From: Bolinopsis microptera
Taxonomy: Eukaryota > Ctenophora > Tentaculata > Lobata > Bolinopsidae
Direction: 5' to 3'
Assembly (NCBI RefSeq): GCF_026151205.1
Contig: NC_087073.1
Span: forward strand, 19,124,837 to 19,188,836
Length of the DNA: 64,000 bases
In this document: in pieces, positions 20,160-30,527 of the stretch
Position numbering within the stretch: position 1 is the stretch's first letter
How the letters are laid out: each line of letters begins with the position of its first letter
Position numbers and translations under genes: made by a program
Notes under the pieces: model-generated
The model's database searches: none
What the model was told of the DNA's origin: nothing
Seen by the model: the letters and a program-made list of their open reading frames with translations, nothing else

Positions 20160-23100
20160 TTAATCACTGTCATAATCTATAGCGGAGGAACGTTTGTGGG
20201 TGTTATATTGTGCCCTCATTTCATTCAGCTGGTTTAGTTCTCCTACTACTTTCTTGTAATGGAACTCTCTTCTCTTATTCACACGCTCCATAGGAAAGGG
20301 GTTTAGTTCTCCAAACGCAATCTTCTTTATGTTTTCTGGAGTGCTTAAGTCACTGTCTCCTATAGCACGACAGAAGTTGTAGACTTCAATACCGTCCCGT
20401 GTTGTGAGCAGCATATCATGGTGTATGCGGAAGATGGAGAGAGCGTATCGGAAGAGAACTTTGTCTCCCTCGTAGAAAAACGAATCCCAGAATGAAAGAA
20501 TCACGTCGATGTTTGTGTTGTCCACGTAAAGGGTGAGGAACCAGTTGAATGTGATCAGCGATAAATCGATCTTGAATTGTTGGAAATGAGCCATGATTTT
20601 GGGGTATTTATCTGACATGATGTCGCTCAGGACCCGTTGGTCGACCTGGGCACCGATCATAGTATGACTGTAGTAATCTTCAGGGAGTATTTCTACAATC
20701 GCGACCACAGCCCAAAACGAGTCTTCCTCTTTAAGGTTCAGGACCGAAAGAGCGAATGCAGCTATTCTGTTGAGACCCTGACAATAACCAATCTCGACGT
20801 TATAACGACTGAAAGCCAGCAAGACATTCCTAAGTTTATCCACTCCAGTTGCCGAGGTTGTGTTGAAAAGACAGTTGTTAGGAAGAGTCCGCATCAGGTC
20901 AAGTTCGATCTGTTTTGTAAAAATGTCGCTTCCAGCCTGGCTAAGAAGAGTCTTGTAATATCCAGGTTCCTCTCGGCCTTTGCAATGAGCTGTTATCCTT
21001 CTGATGCACGCCTTCCAGAAACTAGCCCGATATTTGTGAGGCACTCCTATACGAACTAACGCTTTTAGCTCTTTACCTTTGTCAAAGTGATTGCCAAAAT
21101 GAACTATGTGCTTGTCCCAAGCCATCTCATTCTTGGTGGTTGACCCCTTCTTTATATAGAGTTTCGTGATTTCGAAACCGTACCTATCATATTTATGGGT
21201 AATATCATTTCCGAGTTTTTGAACATCCATGAGATCTTCGTCTTTGACTTGTTCGATAAGCGCAGCGGCTATCTCCTGAAAATCTGGCGAGATCGTCGTC
21301 TCAGCACCAGTGCGAAGTTTGTTGATTTCTCGAAGGAGCAGCATGTAGTGACTGTTTGTTTTCTCCAGCTCAGCTCTTACCTGGTGGGACCTTTTCTGTT
21401 CCTCGTGCCTTAGGTTGTTAATCTGTACGATTTCCTCCTCCAATAATCTATTCTGAGCAACGTAAGAGTTGATCGCTTCCTCTAGCTCCAGAACACGCTG
21501 CTTCGGCACAAACTGCTCCTCCTCAACTTTGTGATCGTCCATGAGGTCTTTACAAAGGTAGGGTCGAGTTTCTTTTTCGATTCTTCCAATCAATTCAATA
21601 GAGTCCTGAGGCATTGCACCACCCATAAACTTGTCAAATTCTCTCATCATTATCCTGTGATTTATAGAAAGTTTCATGTGCCTTGCTTTAAGATCCTCGT
21701 AGTCAAACATCATGTTGTTAGCCCTCTCATCGTCCGATTTTCGAAGAGCTTGCATCTGGAGGAGTTCGCCCTGAAAGTGACTGATCTGCAGCTGATAGGC
21801 TTCGTTCATATCTTTCAGGTGCTCCAGCTCATCTTCATCAATAACCGTCTGTTTCGCATCGTAGAAGTAGCTGCTGGAATTAGGAGTTCTACTGGATAGG
21901 GCATCAGGTAAAGGTTTGGACAAGTTAAGGACTACCTGTTCTTTGCACCTTATCACTTCTTCGTTACATCTCAGCTTGTTGTCAGCTTCTGACAGATCTT
22001 TCTTCAACATCTCAATATCTTCTCTGAGCATGTCCATTTCCTGACAATACGTCATAAGCTTTCTCTTCAGATCCCCAATAATCACATCCTTCAAATTCAG
22101 AACATCCTGGTTATCCTCAGCATTGATCCCTTTCTCTGCCGCTTGTATTTTCTCAGTAAACTTACTGCTAAGTTCCTTGACAATCTCTTCGTAGTTAGAA
22201 TTGCTGGCAGTTAGTTCGTCTATCCTGGACTGCAGCTTAAATGCAGCCCATTGTGCATCTTTGCATTTAGTGCAGTCGGTTGTGGTGCTATCCATACTAT
22301 TTACACTAATCGTGTCGCCAGAACTTCTATCTGATGCACTGAAGAATGTACTGTTATTCTCCTTCTTATGAGGTCCTTTTAGTAAACTTTTAAACATGGC
22401 CACCTTACCGGAAGTTCTTGGTCTAGGATCATGTTCCAGCACAGAGCTATCGTTACATATTCCTGCTATATAAACTGTCGATGAGGTGAAATCCAGATTG
22501 GTTCTAGAGTTGTAGTTGTTACGTTTGGATTGGAGTTGGTTGATCCACTGCATCATAGAGTCTTTATTGCCAGCACTAAGAAGGTGATCTTCTCCACTGT
22601 GAAATAAAGGATGAACTGGATAATGTTAAACTTTACAGGTGAAGATTCGAAACACTGCCATCCACCTCTAATCAACAAATTAAGAGAGGAATTTATGGAT
22701 TCACTGCCAGGTATGATGAATAAAACTTAAAGAGTTGAATTTACATACCTGGAGATGGTAAATTCACCCTGTTTAGCATTCTCAGGTACAAATTTAAATG
22801 TGGCGTTGATAATATCTATCTTTCCACGAGGGGTGTCGTCGTTAGAAGAATTGTAGTACAATAATTGACATGTGCTGTCGTCGTGCATGAACCAGTACCT
22901 GGAACACAGGAACTTTTTATTGTATGTACCACCAGAGTAAAATTTCATGTTATACGTGATCTCGCACGTATGTAGTTAAGCAAATATCCTTGCAAATGTA
23001 ACCAGCTTTAGCTTTAAAGTCCGTCATGTAAGACGTAACGGTCGATTGGCCTGGAAGTTGACGCAAGAGTTGAAAGGTGAATTGAAGGAAACTGACAGGA

Positions 23101-23463
23101 GGTCACCGCGCGCGCGCCTCGCGCCCACACGTAAGGGGTGAGGGACTCGAAGTTTTGCCATATGGCACATGATCGCGCGTTACGTCAAAGTCAACACTTT
23201 TTATAAATTTGTCCCATTTCGTTGTTAAAGCCAATATGGACCGCTGAAACGAAACAAACAGGGCACTTCTAGCTTCCGACAACATTAATAGAACATACTA
23301 ACGGCGGTAAGGACAACTTACTTTGCCCAGGATTTGTACAGGCCCATGGCCCCAGTCGTGAATTTCTGAAGGTGCCCATATAGCTTTATCTCCACTTTTT
23401 GATCATGTTCTTTGTTCTCCGCGATGCTTTCCTTATCAGCATCCTTGCTCATATCATCCTTCT
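20160..23463 (-). CDS. TBC1D2: TBC1D2/Armus-type Rab GTPase-activating protein, complete
   Basis: Coding exons 23322-23452 (ATG), 22749-22898 and 20160-22596 (stop), with two phase-2 introns, give 905 aa, close to the ~920-960 aa of vertebrate TBC1D2/TBC1D2B. An acceptor at 23464 suggests a 5' untranslated exon. Domains: a PH domain at about 24-118 (starts LYGHLQKFTTG, ends in the tryptophan helix MMQWINQLQ), a long coiled-coil region at about 150-540, and a TBC domain at about 611-830. Both catalytic fingers are present: IELDLMR (657-663, arginine R663) and YCQ (698-700, glutamine Q700), so GAP activity should be intact. Known role: inactivates Rab7-class GTPases on endosomes and links Rab to Rac signalling. 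Almost the whole protein after the PH domain is in one exon. Confidence in family is high; A versus B paralogue is not decided. Confidence 0.92.
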
Positions 23464-23802
23464 CTAAGAAAATAAAACATAAACTTATAGTCTTGTCGTA
23501 AATAAATCTTAATGATAAAATTTCGGATATGGTTTTCTGATCACAATCGACAAAATTTCATCACAATTTAAGGCATTGCAGAAGTTTGAATTTTGTAAAC
23601 AATTTTGAGTAATGAGATTGCAGTGGTTGTCACTATGTCATATAGGATTCGAAAGAAAACAATACAATTGTTAGTGAGACAAATACTTGGTGAGAAAAGA
23701 TTAAATATAAAACATAAACCAAATATCAAAGCTCGACTTTTGACAACACCAAAGCTACTTAAACTTGGCCACAAAAAGCACAAAATTGCCTACTTTTAAG
23801 TT

Positions 23803-25313
23803 TCATTTCAAATCTGAATTTTGGTCATTATATCCTGAACGTCCAACTGCACCTCCACGCCGGCCACCACCACGGCGAGTATTGCTTCTTTGATCACTGA
23901 AGGGTTTCCTCTGTCCACGGTTAGAATTCATGGCCGTTTTCTTTTCCTCCACGTTGAGCCTCTGATCGTTGAGGAAGAATTTTTCTCCACTCTTCACAGC
24001 ACCAAGGATAGCCTGTACAGGCTCCTCGTTCTCAAACACAACAAATCCAAAGTTGTTCGGGGTAACACGAACATGGACAACATTTCCATAACTTTTGAAC
24101 TTCTCTTCCAGATCTGCGTATGCAGTGTTGTTAGGAAGATTTCCAACAAATATCTGATGGGCGTTGGGAGCTTCACGTTCTTGGAACCGATCTTTTCCAA
24201 AGTTACCAAATCCCTTGTTCTCTGACTTGTTGTTGCGTCTTCCACCTCTACCTTCACCTCTCTCAGCTTCTTTGTTGAAAGGTTGGAAAGTGGTTTCCTT
24301 CTTTGGTGCTTCTTTAGGTTCTGGGGTAGGTTTAGGTGCAGGAGGGGTGGCTTGAGCAGGGACAGCTCTAACTGGAGCAGGTACAACTCTGGCTGGTCCA
24401 GAGGTTGAACCAGCACCAGCAATCATGGCCCAGGATTTGGGACCCTTAGGAACATCAGGAACAGGTTCAGCAGGCTCCTCAGGGATGGGCTCCTCAACAA
24501 TGGGCTCTTCTGGGACTGGTTCTGGGACTGGCTCTTCTTCAACTGGAAGACTTTCTGGCTCTAACGGTTCCTCAAGCACAGGCTCAACTTCTTCTAGAGC
24601 AACTTCAGGTTCTGGATGAACATCAACAGGCTCTTCATGATATGATTTAAAACCTCTTCAATGGGCAGCTCATGGTTGTTATTCAACACTTCATCTTCAA
24701 TAAGATTTCCATTGGTTTTTTCTTCATGGAGATCCAAGGTAGATTCTTCAAATTTTGGTTGGGCCATCTCTTCCTCCAAATGTTCGTTGATATCCTCTTG
24801 GCTGCTCAAGCTGTTCTCTTCATCATCTACTACATCCTCTTGGTCGTATCCAAATACCTCGTCCTGATACCTAAAGATATCGTTGTGGACGTAATACTTC
24901 CTTGGGGTCTGGGAGCCTAGGACGAAAGTTTGCATGAACCTTCGGGGAAGTTTGCCAGCATTGGAGAGCTCACCAGAAACCTGAACAACAACTCCATTGT
25001 CAATTGTGGGCTGACTGTCGACATGTTTGATCTTTGTACGGCAGTCAATGAAGTTGAGACTCATGATCTTTTCGTGGATAGCCCGCTGTCCTGAAACACA
25101 CTCAGCAGTTTCGTCTGTTTGGTTACCATGAACAAAAGTTGACTGATCAAGGTAGAAGCGGTGAAGCTTGTTTGGGTTATCATGCAAAAGAGTGTAATAA
25201 CATCTGACGAACTCTCTGCCGATGCATTGAGGACTCAGGTTATCAGGGAGGTTGGTCACCTTTGCGGGGATCACATCAGGGACGGCACTGCCCATCACTT
25301 GTTCCATTTTCAT
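23803..25313 (-). CDS. G3BP1: G3BP stress-granule RNA-binding protein, frame shifts by -1 at a slippery heptamer
   Basis: Frame 0 runs from ATG 25313 to a TAG at 24594-24596 and encodes an NTF2-like domain (about 25-152; IGREFVRCYYTLL, HGNQTDET, FMQTFVL, YVHNDIFRYQDEVFGY) plus an acidic linker. The remaining linker, an RRM (about 385-458; RNP2 IFVGNL, RNP1 FGFVVF) and an RGG tail (RRGGGRRGG) are in the -1 frame and end at 23803. The switch point is T TTA AAT (24645-24651), an X XXY YYZ site. Slipping there would give 502 aa, against 466 aa for human G3BP1. Without a shift only a 239-aa NTF2-plus-linker form results. No intron fits. A missing T in the T run (frameshift or sequencing error) is the plain alternative. 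An acceptor at 25360 implies a 5' untranslated exon. Known role: a stress-granule scaffold that binds RNA and USP10/Caprin. Confidence 0.88.
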
Positions 25314-25735
25314 TTTTTCGATCTTAGTGAACAGAAGCCAATGCCATATAGACCTATCCCTGAAAGGTGAAACTGATTAAATCTGATGAATAATTAATAT
25401 TTGTGAAACAAATTTTTTACAGTTATTACAGTCAAGACATGCTAAACTGCTCAATTTTAGAAATTGTTCACAACAAAATTGTTATGTATGCATGGAGGTT
25501 GAAATTGTTATACAAGCTATTTATTATTATGATCATTATTTACAGTTGCTCAATTTCACTCCTAAGAGCATATTAGGAAAATATTATGTTCTTATCGATT
25601 TCTGGCAGTTTTCAATAAATGTTAATTGTTATACCCATTTTGGTGCATCAAAACTTGTCAAGGATATAAATTCTCATCGTTATATAATGTCATTTCTGGG
25701 AAATGTCGCTATATTTCGAAAATGTTATTTCGGGA

Positions 25736-26205
25736 GGGGGGATCATACACTTAGTACCGTACGTTGAAGTTGGGGTGGTGGGTCATATTTTCTTCCAAAA
25801 CACAGTTAGTACTTTTGTACTAAGTGGTGGGTCTGCTGCTCATTTCCCAGAAAAAAAAAAACAGTTAGTTCCAACCCCAAAAAACCCATTTTACCTCAAA
25901 TTTCAATTTTGGGAATGAGTTTTTTGGATTTTGAGGTTTTTTTTGGGTTTTTTTTTAAAAAATTTCCTTTTTTGTAACTTTTTATCTCAGTTAGACACAA
26001 ATTTCAGTTAAACAAAGATTTCCAAGACACAGTTAGTACCGTGATTTCTCAACAGTTAGTACTGCAAAAGCCGGCAAAAGGGGTGGGTGTCTTAAAAATT
26101 ATCCAAAAAACAGTTAGTACCACAAAGGGGGTGGGTGGGTCTTTTGAAAAATTCCAAAATTAAACTTAGTCAACGTCACGTACAGAACTTAGTACCTGAT
26201 CCCCC
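25736..26205. mobile_element. Probable 470-bp TIR element with internal CAGTTAGTAC repeats
   Basis: The ends GGGGGGATCA...GTACGT and the reverse complement of the right side GGGGGATCA...GTACGT are imperfect inverted repeats of about 28 bp. Inside, the motif (c)a(c)agttagta(c/t) occurs at least five times among G- and A-runs. No ORF and no clear target duplication. The interval 25360-25735 contains nothing I recognise. Confidence 0.45.
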
Positions 26206-26706
26206 TGGTTATTTACCCTCAATAATGACCCATACAACTTGCCTTGATAGTATACCATAGATTATTACCATTACATGTTTCAAGCATAGTTAGTGGTATA
26301 TTTAGGCAAATTGTGTAATTAATCATATTATGTTCTATTACTCATGTCCAGCGTTAATCTCAATTTGAACACAGCTGTGGATAATTTCTTCTGACCTTGA
26401 ATTTCAGTAATAAATAGTTAAAGAAATACTTATCCTTATGCAATTTTCATTTTCTGTCTCATGATTTTAATTAGTTCAACCCATTAAAAACAAATGATAT
26501 GAAGTATGAACCTTTAACCTTTTAACCTCAATTATTCCATATCTATTATATTAGCAACAATCAACAATGTGCTCATCAGATCATAATATTAAAATTGATA
26601 TAAGTAGTAAGCATGAGCAAACACATGGATATAAGCAGACACATGTAATGGCAGAATGGACTAATGGCAGAATGTCAAAATAAAGTTGGAGGCTTGAAAT
26701 AAAACT

Positions 26707-27600
26707 TTGAATATCATAAAAATTAAAAAAACCAAAGCAACAAAGTTTCTTGGAGTTGTTATTGACGAACAGCTTTCCTGGGGGCCTCATATAACAGCAC
26801 TTAAACGAAAGTTAAACTATGCCTCTGCCACCTTAAATAGAATTAGGGACTCTGTATCGAAGGAACTCCATAAAGAACTCTACCACACACTATTTGAATC
26901 CCATCTTACATATTTTATCTCAGTTTGGGGTGATGCAGCACTCTTTAGGACAGCAAGTATCTGGCTGTCTCAGAAGCACTGCATACGGGTCCTCTTTGGT
27001 GATAAAGAGGCATACCTAAACAAGTTCCTAACATGTGCAACAACAAGAAAGTTTGACAACCAGGCACTCGACCATACATTCTTCCAACTAGAGCACTGTA
27101 AACCACTTTTCAAGCAACAAAACATCCTGGCTTTCAAAAATGTATATACATATCACACATTTATGGAAGTTTTTAAAATACTGAAACTGAGGACCTTCTA
27201 GAAGATGGCTGATAATGCTGTTGCAGTGATGCTGGGCACCTTAGTCTAAGGTGCCCAGCATCACTGCAACAGCATTATCAGCCATCTTCTAGAAAAGAAA
27301 GCAGTCTCATTTCACAACTCCCATCTAATGACTTAATATCAAGATCCACCAAAATTTGGAGTACAATTGCACCTAAACTTAAGCTTTTTGACTACTCCTA
27401 CAAGATTAGCCTTGATTCAGCATGGACCTCAAGCGATTATGACAAATTTAATCCAGTGTTCTTGGCCCACATGCACAGGTTCCTCCTATTAAACAATTTT
27501 GATTTTGGTAAATGTGTGCTGACTCCACCACCTATGTATTTAACCTAATATATTTAGTGTATTACAGGTAGACATTGACTTAGGTAGGTATTTTTATCTT
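26707..27600 (+). pseudogene. LINE reverse transcriptase C-terminal fragment, broken by a self-derived palindrome
   Basis: Residues KFLGVVIDEQLSWGPHI, then YASATLNRIRDSV and LYHTLFESHLTYFISVWG, are the C-terminal signature of jockey/CR1-type non-LTR reverse transcriptases. The frame stops at 27201 where a 49-bp inverted duplication begins. It resumes after the palindrome (SSLISQLPSNDLISRST... to TPPPMYLT, stop at 27548). The final ~120 bp (about 27478-27600) recur in reverse at 37265-37420, which defines the family's 3' end. Confidence 0.75.
27196..27294. repeat. Perfect 99-bp palindrome (49-bp arms, 1-bp centre)
   Basis: 27196-27244 is the exact reverse complement of 27246-27294, centred on T27245. 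The right arm is native LINE coding sequence; the left arm is an inverted copy of it inserted into the LINE ORF. It could be a snap-back repair product or an assembly/cloning artefact. Confidence 0.9.
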
Positions 27601-27830
27601 TCAAAATTAGCTCCTTCGAAAAAATAATTTTTGTTTACAATCCAAACATTATTTTTTACCTCACCCTGTACATTCAGATCTCAGAGTAACATCATTCATA
27701 ATCTAATTTTGTACATAAATAAGCCAAAAAAGATAAAAATTGTGATAAAATTTCAAAAATCTATCATATCTATATTATATTTTAAACTTGATGAAATCTT
27801 CCCAGCAACGAGATTTGCAGCTATTATATA

Positions 27831-27993
27831 ACAAAATTTTAAATAAAACAAAATTTTAAATAAAACAAAATTTTAAATAAAACAAAATTTTAAATAAAAC
27901 AAAATTTTAAATAAAACAAAATTTTAAATAAAACAAAATTTTAAATAAAACAAAATTTTAAATAAAACAAAATTTTAAATAAAACAAAATTTT
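27831..27993. repeat. 17-bp tandem repeat (ACAAAATTTTAAATAAA)n
   Basis: About 9.6 nearly identical copies of a 17-bp AT-only-but-one unit, 230 bp downstream of the LINE fragment. Confidence 0.95.
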
Positions 27994-28439
27994 ATTTTGG
28001 CTAAGGTTTACTGTGTTCTTTCATGCTCTATGATACGTCATGACCAGTATAACAGGATTACAAGTTGTGGGCATAAATAACACAGGGAATGGGGATCTTG
28101 ATATTTGGGCGAAGATGCCGTTTCTGAATTTGGACTGATTGGAGACATTATTAAGTGCTCTAATCGCATATTTAATAAAGAGCCTTTTCGAAACCACACA
28201 AAACAGAAATTATATTACACAATTACACATTGTTATGAGCACAGCTATTCTTTTCATGTGTTCTTAATATATTATGTTAAAGTTCTTAATAGTCTGAACT
28301 GCTGAACCACATATAAAATCAAATTAATGTTTACTGAACTATTATAAAAATCCAGTAGAGAATAGGTCCTATAAAGATTCATTCAATGCTTTTAACTCAA
28401 TTATACGAAAATTCTGGAGGGACATAGTTGAGATTTAGA

Positions 28440-29250
28440 GGCTGCGCTGTAGATTAAGAAACCTGAGGGTGAGAACCAGAGTTTGGAAGCAAGAGGATGT
28501 AGAAGGAAGGACTTTAAAGTGGGAGTCCTGATATTGACATTGATTGAAATAAATTTTCGTGCACATACAGAACGAATGGTTAATAATTTAATATATATGT
28601 GGACCAAGGTCTGTGCATGGGATGCTTCCTGGAAGAATCCAGTTCTTTTAGCGGGGCACCCTACCTAAAGCTGGTGAGGTCGAAGATCAGAGGGGAAGCC
28701 AGAGAGTGAAAGGCTAGCATAAGTACAAACCGCATTTGTAAGAACAGAGAGGCCGGAATGTGAAGACTCAAGCAAGAAAGTCACAGTTTTGATAAGGGAA
28801 GGGCGAAGGCTGTATAGTGAAGACATGTTCATTGAGAGCTTAGAAAAGGTGGGAGAGAGTAAGATGCCGGGAGACAATGAGTACTGAGTAGCAGGACTAG
28901 GACACCCGAGAGATTGGAAAATCAGTGATCCTGAGTTCCCAGAGAGTGTGAGAGGCCAGAGAGGGAGAGTTCAGAGGCTGAGAACTGGAGAGGTCAACAG
29001 GTATGAGAAGCTGAGTACCTGGGGAGGCAGGATAGTGAGACACCAAGGAGAGGACACTGAGAAACCGTAGAATGAGAAGTAAAAAATAATTTTCAAATCT
29101 TTTGAATCATGTAATCGAGCTAGTACAGGAATGGAGAGGCTGGAGATTGGGGAATGAAGAGTAAGGGGCGAGAGATAGTGAGAGGCTGGCGAGTGAGAGT
29201 TCAGCTAGTGGAAGGGATGATAGTGGAGATTGTCTGATAGAATGTAAGTA
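28440..29250. repeat. Purine-rich degenerate tract, no gene
   Basis: The plus strand is dominated by GAG/AGAG/TGAG words (gagaggccagagagggagag and similar) with no fixed period. Chance ORFs of 60-76 codons occur here and are biased in composition; none has an acceptable domain or splice context. 28000-28440 and 29250-29457 show nothing further. Confidence 0.6.
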
Positions 29251-29465
29251 ACAAATATTAACCAATCTGACACAAATCAAATATGTCCCATTGGCTAGAA
29301 TGAAGGGGGAGCTCTCGCTCAGTACCTTACAAGACAATTTATCTTGACCAGTATGATTTCATACACCAGTGTTACTGAGTGAGGACTCTCCCTTCATTAA
29401 TTTAAAGAAAAAGGTTAAGTATTATAAGACATCAATTAGGAAGCAATAGAAATTAAGGTCAGAAG

Positions 29466-29744
29466 CAGTGGCGTAGCGAAGGGCCCCGCTGGCCCCGTTG
29501 TGCAGGGGGGCACCATCTTAGGGGGGTGCAAAATCGTCGTTTGAATGTGGGACAATTTAAAAAAAACTTAACTGAGGTACTAGCAAAGCTGCGCGTTTTG
29601 ATCTAGAAACCCACTTTTTTAGAGATTTTACCGGCATATCTTCTAAAATCACCTAATTTGTTCAATTTTAGGGAGGGGCACCATAAAGGGAGGGGGCGCC
29701 AACAGGGCCGGGGGCGCATTTTCAGCGGGGGTGTTTCGCCACTG
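29466..29744. mobile_element. hAT-type MITE with 8-bp target duplication
   Basis: A 279-bp element with ends CAGTGGCG...CGCCACTG, flanked by perfect 8-bp duplications gtcagaag (29458-29465 and 29745-29752). CAGTGGCG tips with 8-bp duplications are characteristic of hAT non-autonomous elements. The interior is G-rich with no ORF. Confidence 0.85.
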
Positions 29745-30116
29745 GTCAGAAGTGAACGTGGCACTACAGTCCACATTGTAAAGCCATAGTAAAAGTAATC
29801 TCCTGAATGTTACAGGAAAAAGCATCTACTAAAACAGGATCATTCCTCTTAACCCTCTGAAATGAAGCTAGGTTATCAAGTAACTCTAACATTTCAGCTA
29901 TTCCTGAGCCCATAAAACAGGTTTGCTGAGCAAGTTAAATAACCACCTGAACGCATACGACTTGTAGTCTCCTCTTCAGTCTAGATAAAAAAATCAATTC
30001 AAAATATAATGACACAAACATCATCACACATCATCAAAAATATATCTACTAAAGTTTTAAAATTATCTTAAATCTATTGGCCTAAACATAAACAACCAAG
30101 TTAAAATGAATCTAAT

Positions 30117-30455
30117 TTACATACTTTCCATTACTATATAAGTTGATAAAGCGTTTTTTAGCAACATGAGGATTACACATAAGATATTCATTGTGCTCCA
30201 AAAATTACTATCATTTACAGATCCGTTTAAAATAGTCTCTTTTTTGAAAACCTCTAATCTTATTTTAAAACTTAACACAGTCCCACAATTCTTGACATCT
30301 GAGGGGAGTTTGTTCCAATATGGTCTCACCCTCTCCGGAAGAAAAGAACTGTGGACTTTCCTCATTTTACTGCTACTTTTACTGCATCTACTGTTTGATA
30401 CCACATTAAGACCAGATCTGCTCATACTGAACAAACCAGCTCCGACTAGATACAA
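30117..30455 (-). pseudogene. CR1/L2-like LINE reverse transcriptase C-terminus
   Basis: The peptide SFLPERVRPYWNKLP followed by SFKIRLEVFK is the usual C-terminal end of CR1/L2/jockey reverse transcriptases (FF-R-x-WN-LP...FK-x-L). 5'-truncated, with only the last ~110 codons. 29753-30116 before it is AT-rich and empty. Confidence 0.6.
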
Positions 30456-30527
30456 AAACTAAATACAAAAATACAAAATTTTGTTTTCCTTCATAGGGGA
30501 TTCAGGCTGAAAAAAATGTTGCTGCAT

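Noticed and set aside
20637-21899. Plus-strand ORFs of 72-140 codons
   Set aside because: Antisense shadows of the long TBC1D2 exon.
24594-24660. A tiny intron explaining the G3BP frame change
   Set aside because: The only GT...AG pair nearby would remove 21 bases, a multiple of three, and would not change frame.
23890-24920. ORFs of 63-142 codons overlapping G3BP on both strands
   Set aside because: Alternative-frame shadows of the G3BP coding sequence.
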